The notes beneath the pieces were generated by a model. It searched no databases and was not told the DNA's origin. It was given only the letters and a program-made list of their open reading frames with translations. Shown here one piece after another: positions 10,215-17,851 of a stretch of 36,100 nucleotides of DNA. Within the stretch, counting starts at the first letter, position 1; every line of letters starts with the position of its first letter. A program made the position numbers and the translations under genes. Origin of the DNA: Tatumella ptyseos ATCC 33301. GTDB lineage: Bacteria > Pseudomonadota > Gammaproteobacteria > Enterobacterales > Enterobacteriaceae. The stretch spans positions 1 to 36,100 of the forward strand of contig NZ_JMPR01000053.1 in NCBI RefSeq assembly GCF_000735525.1, read 5' to 3'.

Positions 10215-10322
10215 TAGTCTTGTCACCTCCACATATGCTGTCTGCATACGGAAAACGGTCAGAGGGTGAAGGTCAGAAACGGGTATTCCTGACACTATTG
10301 CCGCATCAATACGCGCCGCCAC

Positions 10323-10376
10323 AGGGCGGTGTTCCCCGGGGGAACAGCAGCCGCTGTTTATACCGCCCACCGCCCT
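10323..10376. repeat. Compound GC-rich inverted repeat
   Basis: An 8-bp outer stem AGGGCGGT (10323-10330) / ACCGCCCT (10369-10376) encloses a perfect hairpin GTTCCCC-G-GGGGAAC (10331-10345) and a second one, ACAGC-AGCC-GCTGT (10344-10357), which shares two bases with the first. The whole could fold as a three-way junction. No T-run follows on either strand, so it is not an ordinary terminator. It lies in the metK-speA gap, outside any credible gene. Confidence 0.55.
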
Positions 10377-10422
10377 AAAAAGCAAAGAAATTATCTCAAA
10401 ATCAGTACGCTGTCCGCATAAG

Positions 10423-10450
10423 TTTACAAGCCTGAAAGCGTTAATAATAA
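10423..10450 (+). promoter_or_regulatory. Candidate metK promoter
   Basis: TTTACA (-35, 10423-10428), a 16-base spacer and TAATAA (-10, 10445-10450), predicting a start near 10457 and a leader of about 220 bases. A second possible -35/-10 set (TTTACA 10464-10469, TAAAAT 10483-10488) has too short a spacer. Confidence 0.4.
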
Positions 10451-10488
10451 AAAAGGGCTGGAATTTACACGGAGGTGTGACCTAAAAT

Positions 10489-10512
10489 AGACGTCCGGAT
10501 GGTTTTCCGTCT
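10489..10512 (+). promoter_or_regulatory. MetJ operator (met boxes) upstream of metK
   Basis: Three consecutive 8-base units read AGACGTCC, GGATGGTT and TTCCGTCT. The first matches the AGACGTCT met-box consensus at 7/8, the others at 4/8 and 5/8. MetJ binds tandem boxes cooperatively and represses E. coli metK, so the position fits. Confidence 0.6.
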
Positions 10513-10542
10513 AATAAATCTCCATCTGCACTCATTAGTCAC

Positions 10543-10578
10543 CAGGCAGTGTCATACCAGCCTGTGTCGAAAGGCACA
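10543..10578 (+). promoter_or_regulatory. Structured metK leader segment
   Basis: CAGGC (10543-10547) can pair with GCCTG (10560-10564). A hairpin with a GAAA tetraloop, TGTGTC-GAAA-GGCACA (10563-10578), directly adjoins and overlaps it by two bases. They lie between the met boxes and the metK ribosome binding site. I do not recognise a known riboswitch. Confidence 0.35.
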
Positions 10579-10677
10579 CCCTGTACCGCTCACGGCTTTG
10601 TCTGAAGAAGCGAAACTGAGCACTGCTGATGTTCGCTATGCTGTAGAATTGAAACCATAGAGTAAGGTAAAGAACAA

Positions 10678-11829
10678 ATGGCAAAACACTTATTTACATC
10701 CGAGTCCGTATCAGAAGGGCATCCCGATAAAATTGCTGATCAGATCTCTGATGCAGTGCTGGATGCCATCCTTGAACAAGATCCTAAAGCTCGCGTAGCT
10801 TGCGAAACCTATGTCAAAACAGGCATGGTGCTGGTCGGCGGTGAAGTGACTACCAGTGCCTGGGTCGATATCGAAGATATCACCCGTCAGACCGTCCGTG
10901 ATATCGGTTATGTTCATTCAGATATGGGCTTCGATGCGAACTCCTGTGCAGTACTGAGTGCAATCGGTAAACAGTCTCCGGATATCAACCAGGGTGTTGA
11001 CCGTGCCGACCCGCTGGAACAGGGTGCCGGTGACCAGGGCCTGATGTTCGGTTATGCCACCAACGAAACCGATGTGCTGATGCCAGCTCCGGTGACCTAC
11101 GCACACCGTCTGGTGCAGCGTCAGTCCGAAGTCCGTAAAGATGGCACGCTGCCATGGTTACGCCCGGATGCAAAAAGCCAGGTCACTTTCCAGTACGACG
11201 ATGGAAAAATTGTCGGTATCGATGCCGTGGTTCTGTCCACTCAGCACGCTGAAGACATTGGTCAAAAAGAGCTGCAGGAAGCGGTGATGGAAACCATCAT
11301 CAAACCTGTGCTGCCGGAAGAGTGGCTGACCAGCGCAACCAAATACTTTATCAACCCGACCGGTCGTTTTGTTATCGGCGGTCCTATGGGTGACTGTGGT
11401 TTAACCGGTCGTAAAATTATCGTCGATACCTACGGCGGTATGGCGCGTCACGGTGGTGGGGCGTTCTCAGGTAAAGATCCGTCAAAAGTTGACCGTTCTG
11501 CGGCCTATGCTGCCCGCTATGTGGCGAAAAACATCGTCGCCGCCGGCCTGGCTGACCGTTGTGAAATCCAGGTCTCTTATGCTATCGGTGTGGCTGAGCC
11601 GACCTCTATCATGGTAGAAACCTTCGGTACCGGTAAAGTGCCTACCGAGCAACTGACCCTGCTGGTACGTGAATTCTTCGACCTGCGTCCATACGGTCTG
11701 ATTCAGATGCTGGATCTGCTGCACCCGATTTACCGTGAGACTGCGGCCTATGGTCACTTTGGCCGTGAGCACTTCCCATGGGAAAAAACCGACAAAGCTG
11801 AAGCCCTGCGCGAAGCTGCCGGTCTGTAA
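10678..11829 (+). CDS. metK: S-adenosylmethionine synthetase
   Basis: Cytosolic methionine adenosyltransferase making SAM from methionine and ATP; SAM feeds methylation and, after decarboxylation, spermidine synthesis. It has 383 residues against 384 in E. coli. GHPDKIADQ (14-22) carries the catalytic His15 and metal-binding Asp17. [15 protein letters not shown] (116-130) and [14 protein letters not shown] (259-272) are the two family signatures. AAGG lies about 12 bases before the ATG. It is transcribed divergently from the speA side and followed by a perfect hairpin. MetJ-type boxes upstream predict repression by MetJ with SAM. Confidence 0.98.
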   Translation: MAKHLFTSESVSEGHPDKIADQISDAVLDAILEQDPKARVACETYVKTGMVLVGGEVTTSAWVDIEDITRQTVRDIGYVHSDMGFDANSCAVLSAIGKQSPDINQGVDRADPLEQGAGDQGLMFGYATNETDVLMPAPVTYAHRLVQRQSEVRKDGTLPWLRPDAKSQVTFQYDDGKIVGIDAVVLSTQHAEDIGQKELQEAVMETIIKPVLPEEWLTSATKYFINPTGRFVIGGPMGDCGLTGRKIIVDTYGGMARHGGGAFSGKDPSKVDRSAAYAARYVAKNIVAAGLADRCEIQVSYAIGVAEPTSIMVETFGTGKVPTEQLTLLVREFFDLRPYGLIQMLDLLHPIYRETAAYGHFGREHFPWEKTDKAEALREAAGL

Positions 11830-11836
11830 TGCTTTT

Positions 11837-11866
11837 GACAGGGCAGAGTTCTGCCCTGTCTCTTCT
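11837..11866 (+). terminator. Terminator of metK
   Basis: Perfect 10-bp stem GACAGGGCAG / CTGCCCTGTC with an AGTT loop (11837-11860), seven bases after the metK stop. The following TCTTCT is only partly T-rich. Confidence 0.7.
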
Positions 11867-11966
11867 CAGTTCTGCACACACTTCCCCCCTGAACTCATCG
11901 CTATTGCGGAATTTATGGTTACCCCTCATCCACGCATCTCAGCAAAATATTTGTTAAAAATCTTTT

Positions 11967-11982
11967 GTGGTAACGGTTACAT
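11967..11982 (+). promoter_or_regulatory. GalR/GalS-type operator, distal
   Basis: GTGGTAACGGTTACAT matches the fixed positions of the GalR/GalS consensus GTGKAANCGNTTNCAC at 11 of 13. It lies about 300 bases before galP. Confidence 0.6.
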
Positions 11983-12069
11983 TTGAAAGCGACTATCAAT
12001 CCCGGATTTTTCAGGCTATAACAATTTATATTCATCGTGAAAAATAGGTTGCTTTGGGTTCCGGCTGCG

Positions 12070-12081
12070 GGATTATAATCC
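12070..12081. repeat. Perfect 12-base palindrome between the galP operators
   Basis: GGATTATAATCC, followed by GGAAA and seven T. It may be an operator or part of a weak terminator-like structure. The rest of the 437-base metK-galP gap holds no gene; it contains the metK terminator and the galP control region. Confidence 0.35.
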
Positions 12082-12168
12082 GGAAATTTTTTTCTGTCCG
12101 GGTTTACATCAGCCCTGGTACAGAAAGTGGGTTATCTGAATTAAATATTGCTTTCAGCAGGTTATGTT

Positions 12169-12184
12169 ATGTAATCGATTACAT
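12169..12184 (+). promoter_or_regulatory. GalR/GalS-type operator, proximal
   Basis: ATGTAATCGATTACAT is a perfect palindrome and matches the GalR/GalS fixed positions at 11 of 13. Its centre is 202 bases from the centre of the distal operator, which would allow DNA looping. Confidence 0.65.
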
Positions 12185-12187
12185 CAC

Positions 12188-12203
12188 TGTGATCTTGCTC
12201 ACT
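12188..12203 (+). promoter_or_regulatory. CRP site of galP
   Basis: TGTGATCTTGCTCACT matches TGTGA-N6-TCACA at 9 of 10. It is four bases from the proximal GalR-type operator. A class II start would fall near 12237, with TAACAT (12225-12230) as -10; TACAAT (12234-12239) is an alternative. Confidence 0.75.
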
Positions 12204-12266
12204 GACAGATCCGGAAGTTTTTTTTAACATTACTACAATAATGATAGTTAACAGCGGAGGCTAAAC

Positions 12267-13664
12267 ATGCCTGGCAACACACACAAACGCAGAACGTCAA
12301 ACAAGATGATGACATTCTTCGTCTGCTTTCTTGCTGCACTTGCAGGATTATTGTTCGGGCTGGATATCGGTGTTATTGCCGGTGCCCTGCCTTTCATCGC
12401 GAAAGATTTCAATGTCACCCCTCATCAGCAGGAGTGGATTGTCAGCTCCATGATGTTTGGTGCCGCCATCGGAGCCATCGGTAGCGGCTGGATGTCTTCA
12501 CAACTGGGCCGTAAAAAAAGTCTGATGGCCGGTGCAATTTTATTTGTTGCCGGTTCTCTGTGCTCTGCGTTTGCTGCCAACCCGGAAATCCTGATTGCAG
12601 CCCGTGTACTGCTGGGTCTGGCGGTGGGGATTGCCTCTTATACCGCACCACTTTATTTGTCGGAAATCGCACCTGAGAAAATCAGGGGCAGCATGATTTC
12701 ACTGTATCAGCTGATGATCACCATCGGTATTCTCGGGGCTTATCTGTCCGATACTGCGCTGAGTTACAGCGGCGCATGGCGCTGGATGCTGGGTGTCATT
12801 ACTATCCCTGCATTATTGCTGCTGGTCGGTGTGATGTTCCTGCCGAACAGCCCCCGCTGGCTGGCGGCCAAAGGGAATTTCCATGATGCCAAACGGGTGC
12901 TGGATCGTCTGCGTGACACCAGTGAACAGGCGAAGCGTGAGCTGGATGAGATCCGTGAAAGTCTGAAAGTTAAGCAGACTGGCTGGGCGCTGTTCAAAAC
13001 CAACAGTAACTTCCGTCGTGCGGTGTATCTTGGCGTTCTGTTACAGGTCATGCAGCAGTTCACCGGTATGAACGTTATCATGTACTACGCACCTAAAATC
13101 TTTGAAATTGCCGGGTTTACCGACACTAATCAACAGATGTGGGGCACTGTAATTGTTGGCCTGATTAACGTTCTGTCGACCTTTATTGCCATCGGCCTGG
13201 TTGACCGCTGGGGTCGTAAACCGACGCTGATCCTTGGCTTTATCGTGATGGCTGCCGGTATGGGTATCCTTGGCGGTATGCTGCACTTCGGTATTCATTC
13301 TGTCGGGGCGCAGTACTTCGCGATTGCTATGCTGCTGATGTTTATCATTGGTTTTGCAATGAGCGCCGGTCCGTTGATTTGGGTACTGTGTTCTGAAATT
13401 CAGCCGCTGAAAGGCCGCGATTTCGGGATCACCGTCTCGACCACCACTAACTGGATTGCCAATATGATTGTCGGTGCCACCTTCCTGACCCTGCTTAACT
13501 CGCTGGGTAATGCACCGACCTTTGGCTTGTACGCCTTACTGAACCTGTTCTTCATTGTGCTCACACTGTGGCTTATCCCGGAAACGAAGAACGTTTCTCT
13601 GGAACACATCGAACGCAATCTGATGCAGGGCAAAAAGCTGCGTACCATCGGTCAGAAAGACTAA
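12267..13664 (+). CDS. galP: Galactose/proton symporter
   Basis: Inner-membrane sugar porter of the major facilitator superfamily, taking up galactose (and glucose) with protons. It has 465 residues against 464 in E. coli, with twelve hydrophobic segments. Family signatures are GRKKSLM after TM2, PNSPRWL before the central loop (commonly PESPRWL), [14 protein letters not shown] in TM7, RWGRKPTL after TM8 and [12 protein letters not shown] after TM12. GCGGAGG precedes the ATG at an ideal distance. It is monocistronic with its own terminator. Two GalR-type operators and a CRP site upstream predict induction by galactose and catabolite control. Confidence 0.95.
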   Translation: MPGNTHKRRTSNKMMTFFVCFLAALAGLLFGLDIGVIAGALPFIAKDFNVTPHQQEWIVSSMMFGAAIGAIGSGWMSSQLGRKKSLMAGAILFVAGSLCSAFAANPEILIAARVLLGLAVGIASYTAPLYLSEIAPEKIRGSMISLYQLMITIGILGAYLSDTALSYSGAWRWMLGVITIPALLLLVGVMFLPNSPRWLAAKGNFHDAKRVLDRLRDTSEQAKRELDEIRESLKVKQTGWALFKTNSNFRRAVYLGVLLQVMQQFTGMNVIMYYAPKIFEIAGFTDTNQQMWGTVIVGLINVLSTFIAIGLVDRWGRKPTLILGFIVMAAGMGILGGMLHFGIHSVGAQYFAIAMLLMFIIGFAMSAGPLIWVLCSEIQPLKGRDFGITVSTTTNWIANMIVGATFLTLLNSLGNAPTFGLYALLNLFFIVLTLWLIPETKNVSLEHIERNLMQGKKLRTIGQKD

Positions 13665-13676
13665 TCTGCACCGCTC

Positions 13677-13716
13677 CCTCCCGGGCAACGTTACCGTTAC
13701 CCGGGAGGTTTTCCCC
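13677..13716 (+). terminator. Rho-independent terminator of galP
   Basis: A 9-bp stem CCTCCCGGG / CCCGGGAGG (13677-13708) with a 14-base loop, followed by TTTTCCCCC, 13 bases after the galP stop. Confidence 0.75.
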
Positions 13717-13732
13717 CTTCCCGCCCCGCCGA

Positions 13733-13761
13733 TTGAAATCTCCCCGCACAGCGATTATGCT
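13733..13761 (+). promoter_or_regulatory. sprT promoter predicting a leaderless mRNA
   Basis: TTGAAA (-35, 13733-13738), a 17-base spacer and TATGCT (-10, 13756-13761). The expected transcription start, seven bases past the -10, is 13768, which is the A of the sprT ATG. No ribosome binding site precedes the ATG. Confidence 0.55.
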
Positions 13762-13767
13762 GCCGCT

Positions 13768-14274
13768 ATGAAAACTCCCCGTCTGCCTATTGCTCTTCAG
13801 CAAGCTGTTATGCGCTCTTTACGTGAGAATCTGGCGCTTGCAAACCGCACGCTTGAGAAAAACTATGCTGAGCCCGCTCTCCTCTATCAGCAACGGGGTA
13901 CGATTGCCGGAACGGCCTGGCTGCAGCAGTGGGAAATTCGTTTAAATCCGGTGCTGTTGCTGGAAAATCAGCAGGCTTTTATCGATGATGTCGTTCCTCA
14001 TGAACTGGCCCATCTGCTGGTCTGGAAAGAGTTTGGCCGGGTGGCGCCTCATGGTAAAGAATGGAAGTGGATGATGGAAACGGTACTGGGTGTCAGCGCC
14101 CGGCGGACACATCAGTTTAATACCGGTTCGCTTCAGAAAACCTTTGCCTATACCTGCCCATGCCGCCAGCACCAGCTGACCGTACGCCGGCATAACCGGG
14201 TGCTGCGTGGAGAAACACGTTACCGGTGTACCCATTGTGGCAATGACTTACGTGCGGTACCGCAGCGTGACTGA
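13768..14274 (+). CDS. sprT: SprT family zinc metalloprotease-like protein
   Basis: SprT-domain protein of 168 residues (E. coli 165). The HELAH zinc-protease motif is at about 78-82, with a downstream HGKEWKWMM helix. A C-terminal zinc-ribbon-like region has CPC..H and CTHCG. Eukaryotic relatives (Spartan) degrade DNA-protein crosslinks; the bacterial role is not settled. The start matches E. coli SprT (MKT.RLPIA.QQAVMR). In E. coli endA follows, but here 181 non-coding bases lead straight to rsmE. The gene seems to have a promoter placed to give a leaderless transcript. Confidence 0.93.
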   Translation: MKTPRLPIALQQAVMRSLRENLALANRTLEKNYAEPALLYQQRGTIAGTAWLQQWEIRLNPVLLLENQQAFIDDVVPHELAHLLVWKEFGRVAPHGKEWKWMMETVLGVSARRTHQFNTGSLQKTFAYTCPCRQHQLTVRRHNRVLRGETRYRCTHCGNDLRAVPQRD

Positions 14275-14354
14275 TCACACTTTTCTCCCCTGAGCAGGGA
14301 GGCTATGACATAATCCTGCGGGTCTCTGCTGAGCTGTTACTGCACTAAAAAATA

Positions 14355-14424
14355 GCGGACAGCAGTTGACGTTATCTTCACAGGCAGAGACACTGACTAT
14401 TATTTTTTATTACTGGCTGTCCGC
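14355..14424. repeat. Inverted repeat upstream of rsmE
   Basis: GCGGACAGC (14355-14363) and GCTGTCCGC (14416-14424) are perfect 9-bp arms around a 52-base AT-rich interior that contains TTGACG. The element sits where E. coli has endA. Function unknown. Confidence 0.45.
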
Positions 14425-14455
14425 CCGGCGACAGCCCTGAACTGGCAGATTTTTC

Positions 14456-15187
14456 ATGCGCGTACCCCGCATCTATCACCCTGAACATGTAGTAAGTCAT
14501 AGCGAAATAGAGTTAAGCGAAGAAGCCGCAAACCATGTCGGTCGTGTGCTGCGGATGACCTCCGGTCAGTTACTGGATATTTTCGACGGCAGTAATCAGG
14601 TCTTCAGTGCCACCATTACGCATGCGGATAAGAAAAGAGTCAGAGTACAACTGGCTGAAGGTGTCACCGATAACCGTGAATCACCACTTTCTCTGCATCT
14701 CGGGCAGGTAATTTCCCGCGGTGAGAAAATGGAGTTTACTATCCAGAAATCCATTGAACTGGGGGTGAACTGCATTACTCCGCTGCTCTCCGAACGTTGC
14801 GGTGTCCGGCTGGATGCGGAACGTCTGGAGAAAAAACGTCAGCAGTGGCAAAAAATTGCCATTGCTGCCTGTGAACAATCGGGCAGAAACCGGATACCGG
14901 AAATTCGTCCGGTCATGTCACTGAGTGACTGGTGTGCAGAACAGGAAGACGGATTGAAGCTGAATCTTCATCCGCGAGCTAGCCAAAGTATTAATACCCT
15001 CCCCTTGCCGGTGAGCCACGTACGCCTGCTGATTGGACCTGAGGGAGGTCTGAGTACGGATGAGATAGCAATGGCCGCGGATCAGGGATTCACCGATATA
15101 CTGCTTGGCCCGCGAGTGCTGAGAACAGAGACCGCCGCATTAAGCGTTATCACTGCACTACAGGTCCGGTTTGGTGACCTGGGCTGA
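14456..15187 (+). CDS. rsmE: 16S rRNA m3U1498 methyltransferase
   Basis: SPOUT-class SAM-dependent methyltransferase that methylates U1498 of 16S rRNA in the assembled 30S subunit. The 243 residues equal E. coli RsmE. An N-terminal PUA-like part ([11 protein letters not shown]) precedes the knotted SAM-binding end with [10 protein letters not shown] and [17 protein letters not shown] (about 192-235). The ribosome binding site is weak (GGCAG). It precedes gshB, as in E. coli, with about 100 bases between; that gap holds an imperfectly placed inverted repeat TTACCGG/CCGGTAA rather than a clear terminator. Confidence 0.96.
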   Translation: MRVPRIYHPEHVVSHSEIELSEEAANHVGRVLRMTSGQLLDIFDGSNQVFSATITHADKKRVRVQLAEGVTDNRESPLSLHLGQVISRGEKMEFTIQKSIELGVNCITPLLSERCGVRLDAERLEKKRQQWQKIAIAACEQSGRNRIPEIRPVMSLSDWCAEQEDGLKLNLHPRASQSINTLPLPVSHVRLLIGPEGGLSTDEIAMAADQGFTDILLGPRVLRTETAALSVITALQVRFGDLG

Positions 15188-15288
15188 GACAAAGATTTAC
15201 CGGCACCTGCGGTAAAACCTCCGGGAGCCTGAACCGGTAATATCCGTTAATGATAAGGTAGTCACTGCTGCCTTCCGAGGAGAGAAGA

Positions 15289-16236
15289 ATGATTAAGCTT
15301 GGCATAGTGATGGACCCTATTGCGGACATCAATATTAAAAAAGATACCAGCTTCGCAATGCTGCTGGAAGCGCAGCGCCGGGGTTACGAAATTCATTATA
15401 TGGAGATGAATGACCTGCACCTGCGCGGTGGCGTTGCTTCTGCACGAACCCGCCTGTTAACGGTTGAGCAGAACTATGACGGCTGGTATCAGTTTGGCAG
15501 TGAGCAGGAAGTCCCGCTGGCGGATCTGGATGTGATCCTGATGCGTAAGGATCCACCGTTCGATACCGAATTTATCTATGCCACTTATATTCTGGAAAGA
15601 GCGGAAGAGCTCGGGACCCTGGTGGTCAATAAACCCGGCAGCCTGCGTGACTGTAACGAAAAGCTGTTCACCGCCTGGTTTGCCGAACTGACCCCGGATA
15701 CGCTGGTCACCCGCAGCCAGGAAAAACTGCGCGAATTCTGGCAGGAACATGGCGATATCATCATGAAACCTCTGGATGGCATGGGCGGGACCTCCATTTT
15801 CCGTGTGAAACAGGATGATCCTAACTTTTCAGTGATCTGTGAGGCGCTAACGCATAATGCCACCACCTTCTGTATGGCTCAGAACTATTTACCTGCCATT
15901 AAAGAAGGAGATAAGCGTGTGCTGGTCGTTGATGGTGAGCCGGTACCTTACTGTCTGGCCCGCATTCCGAAATCCGGTGAAACCCGCGGTAATCTGGCAG
16001 CCGGTGGACGTGGCGAAGCACGACCATTAAGTGAAAGCGACTGGGCGATTGCCCGAAAAGTGGCTCCGGTACTGAAAGAGAAAGGTCTGATTTTTGTCGG
16101 CCTGGACATTATCGGTGATCGTCTCACTGAAATTAATGTCACCAGTCCAACCTGTGTACGTGAAATTGAGGCTGCATTCCCCATTTCTGTCACCGGCATG
16201 CTGATGGATGCTATTGAAAAACGTCTGGCACGCTAA
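15289..16236 (+). CDS. gshB: Glutathione synthetase
   Basis: ATP-grasp ligase joining gamma-glutamylcysteine and glycine, the last step of glutathione synthesis in the cytosol. It has 315 residues, the family length. Visible are the N-terminal MDPI.DINIKKDTS, the ATP-grasp loop KPLDGMGGTSIFRV, the RIPKSGETRGNLAAGG segment and the metal-binding INVTSPTCVREIE near the C-terminus. A strong GAGGAGAGAAG ribosome binding site precedes the ATG. It probably begins the gshB-yqgE-yqgF cluster, as in E. coli, although a GC hairpin follows it. Confidence 0.97.
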   Translation: MIKLGIVMDPIADINIKKDTSFAMLLEAQRRGYEIHYMEMNDLHLRGGVASARTRLLTVEQNYDGWYQFGSEQEVPLADLDVILMRKDPPFDTEFIYATYILERAEELGTLVVNKPGSLRDCNEKLFTAWFAELTPDTLVTRSQEKLREFWQEHGDIIMKPLDGMGGTSIFRVKQDDPNFSVICEALTHNATTFCMAQNYLPAIKEGDKRVLVVDGEPVPYCLARIPKSGETRGNLAAGGRGEARPLSESDWAIARKVAPVLKEKGLIFVGLDIIGDRLTEINVTSPTCVREIEAAFPISVTGMLMDAIEKRLAR

Positions 16237-16254
16237 CCTGTCGCCACACGCTTA

Positions 16255-16275
16255 CCGGCAGCCCGGGGCTGCCGG
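16255..16275 (+). terminator. Weak terminator or processing hairpin after gshB
   Basis: Perfect 9-bp arms CCGGCAGCC / GGCTGCCGG with a 3-base loop, 19 bases after the gshB stop. The following AGACTTATT is poor in T, so it may reduce rather than stop transcription into yqgE. Confidence 0.45.
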
Positions 16276-16307
16276 AGACTTATTAAAAATAAACTGATCA
16301 GGCCCGT

Positions 16308-16871
16308 ATGAATTTAGAACACCATTTCCTTATCGCGATGCCTTCGTTACAGGACACGTTGTTTAAACGTTCCGTCGTCTATATCTGTGAGCATAATGAT
16401 GAAGGCGCTATGGGCTTAATCGTTAATAAGCCAATGGAAAACCTGACGATTGAAGGTATCCTGAAAAAATTAGAGATTACGCCGACACCCACCCACGGCA
16501 GCAGAGTACTGGACTATCCGGTCTACAATGGCGGCCCGATGGCCGAAGATCGCGGGTTCATATTGCATACCCCTTCGCACAATTTTTCTTCCAGTATTTC
16601 CATTTCTGAAGATACCGTACTGACCACATCAAAAGATGTCCTTGAATCTCTGGGCCGTGAACAGCAACCCGAAAATGTGATTGTCGCGCTGGGTTACTGC
16701 ACATGGGATCAACAGCAACTGGAGAGTGAAATTCTGGAAAACTCGTGGCTGACGGTCCCGGCGACCCCGGAGATCCTGTTCCATACCCCGGCGTCTGAGC
16801 GCTGGCGCAGTGCGGCCAGGCTGATTGGTGTGGATATTTGCCAGATTGCCAGCGAAGCGGGGCATGCCTGA
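16308..16871 (+). CDS. yqgE: YqgE/AlgH family protein (UPF0301)
   Basis: A 187-residue cytosolic protein of the AlgH family, with the family start [16 protein letters not shown] and the motifs [20 protein letters not shown] and [17 protein letters not shown]. Its biochemical role is unknown; AlgH was named for effects on alginate regulation in Pseudomonas. AGG lies seven bases before the ATG. The TGA stop overlaps the ATG of yqgF by one base (TGATG), indicating translational coupling, a pairing conserved in many proteobacteria. Confidence 0.94.
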   Translation: MNLEHHFLIAMPSLQDTLFKRSVVYICEHNDEGAMGLIVNKPMENLTIEGILKKLEITPTPTHGSRVLDYPVYNGGPMAEDRGFILHTPSHNFSSSISISEDTVLTTSKDVLESLGREQQPENVIVALGYCTWDQQQLESEILENSWLTVPATPEILFHTPASERWRSAARLIGVDICQIASEAGHA

Positions 16872-17290
16872 TGTCGGTCAAAACATTGCTCGGTTTCGAT
16901 TTCGGAACAAAAAGTATCGGGATCGCTATCGGTCAGCAACTGACCGGAACAGCCCGCCCCCTGACCGCGATTAAGGCTCAGGACGGCATTCCTGACTGGT
17001 CAAAAATTGAAAAGCTGCTGAAAGAATGGCAACCGGATTTAGTCGTCGTCGGTTTACCACTGAATATGGACGGTACTGAGCAGCCACTGACTGCCCGTGC
17101 CCGTAAATTTGCCAACCGCCTGCATGGCCGCTTTGGCGTCGCCGTGGAATTACAGGACGAACGGCTAAGTACGGTGGAAGCCCGTGCGGATCTGTTTGAA
17201 CATGGCGGATATAAAGCGTTGAGTAAAGGTAATGTGGATTCAGGCTCCGCGGTGATCATTCTGGAAAGCTGGTTCGATCACCACGCCTGA
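16871..17290 (+). CDS. yqgF: Pre-16S rRNA processing nuclease / RuvX-like RNase H-fold protein
   Basis: A 139-residue protein of the YqgF/RuvX family, implicated in 5' maturation of 16S rRNA. The RNase H-like fold shows as [13 protein letters not shown] with Asp10, [14 protein letters not shown] (61-74), DERLSTVEA (96-104) and [11 protein letters not shown] with Asp123. The open frame extends 11 codons further, but the ATG at 16871 gives the E. coli-like MS.TLL.FDFG start and the coupled overlap with yqgE. It is the last gene of the gshB-yqgE-yqgF cluster. Confidence 0.95.
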   Translation: MSVKTLLGFDFGTKSIGIAIGQQLTGTARPLTAIKAQDGIPDWSKIEKLLKEWQPDLVVVGLPLNMDGTEQPLTARARKFANRLHGRFGVAVELQDERLSTVEARADLFEHGGYKALSKGNVDSGSAVIILESWFDHHA

Positions 17291-17414
17291 TGAAAATGAT
17301 CCCGTACTGATCAGCGTCAGCAATACTTCCGGCAATACGCTTTACTATCTATACGGCTAAGTGATCATCCATGCCAGAATTGAATTTTACATCAGCATAA
17401 ACGGGGAGTTATCG

Positions 17415-17798
17415 ATGAAACAAAGTATCAAAGGTCTGCTGTGCAGCGCACTCTGCTGTTTGACGCTATCTGCCGTAGCGGCACCACATCCGTCAAGCCT
17501 GCAAGGTGTTACCGGCAAACCGGTGGCTCTGACGCTGGATGCGAACCCAACCACCGGGTATCAATGGATGGTCAGCAGGTTACCCCAGGGTTTACTGTTA
17601 ATTCCCGGCGATTACACCCAGTCTTCTGACTGTAAACCAGGCATGGTCGGCTGTGGCGGACAACAGACGTTTTATCTGCTGGCAGAAAAACCCGGCATTT
17701 CCACTCTGAAACTGATCTACGGCCGTACGTTTGATAAAACCAGTTGGCAGGAAAAGAGTATCCGGGTGGAGATCAGCGCTGCTCCGGTGAAAAAGTAA
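17415..17798 (+). CDS. Secreted chagasin-type cysteine protease inhibitor (I42 family)
   Basis: A 127-residue protein with a clear signal peptide (MKQSIKGLL..LSAVA, cleavage near residue 23). The mature part has the chagasin/I42 landmarks: the NPTTGY loop (44-49), the G.GG loop (79-82, here GCGG) and a third, less typical loop (RTF, 104-106, usually RPW). Cys73 and Cys80 could form a disulfide. Chagasins insert these loops into papain-like protease active sites; in bacteria the target is usually unknown. GGGGAG precedes the ATG, which is preferred over an upstream in-frame start. E. coli has no gene here between yqgF and yggR. Confidence 0.85.
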   Translation: MKQSIKGLLCSALCCLTLSAVAAPHPSSLQGVTGKPVALTLDANPTTGYQWMVSRLPQGLLLIPGDYTQSSDCKPGMVGCGGQQTFYLLAEKPGISTLKLIYGRTFDKTSWQEKSIRVEISAAPVKK

Positions 17799-17851
17799 TA
17801 CAGGCCCCTCCTCCGCTATTATCCGCTTTGCGATAAAATTATTCTCAGGGT

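Noticed and set aside
10215-10385. Upstream extension of the 51-residue small ORF to 108 codons
   Set aside because: The frame runs through the strong ribosome binding site and the compound inverted repeat. The start at 10214 is far better supported.
12069-12090. GGATTATAATCC plus T-run as a second metK terminator
   Set aside because: The palindrome has no usable loop and lies 240 bases past metK. It is better treated as a possible operator in the galP region.
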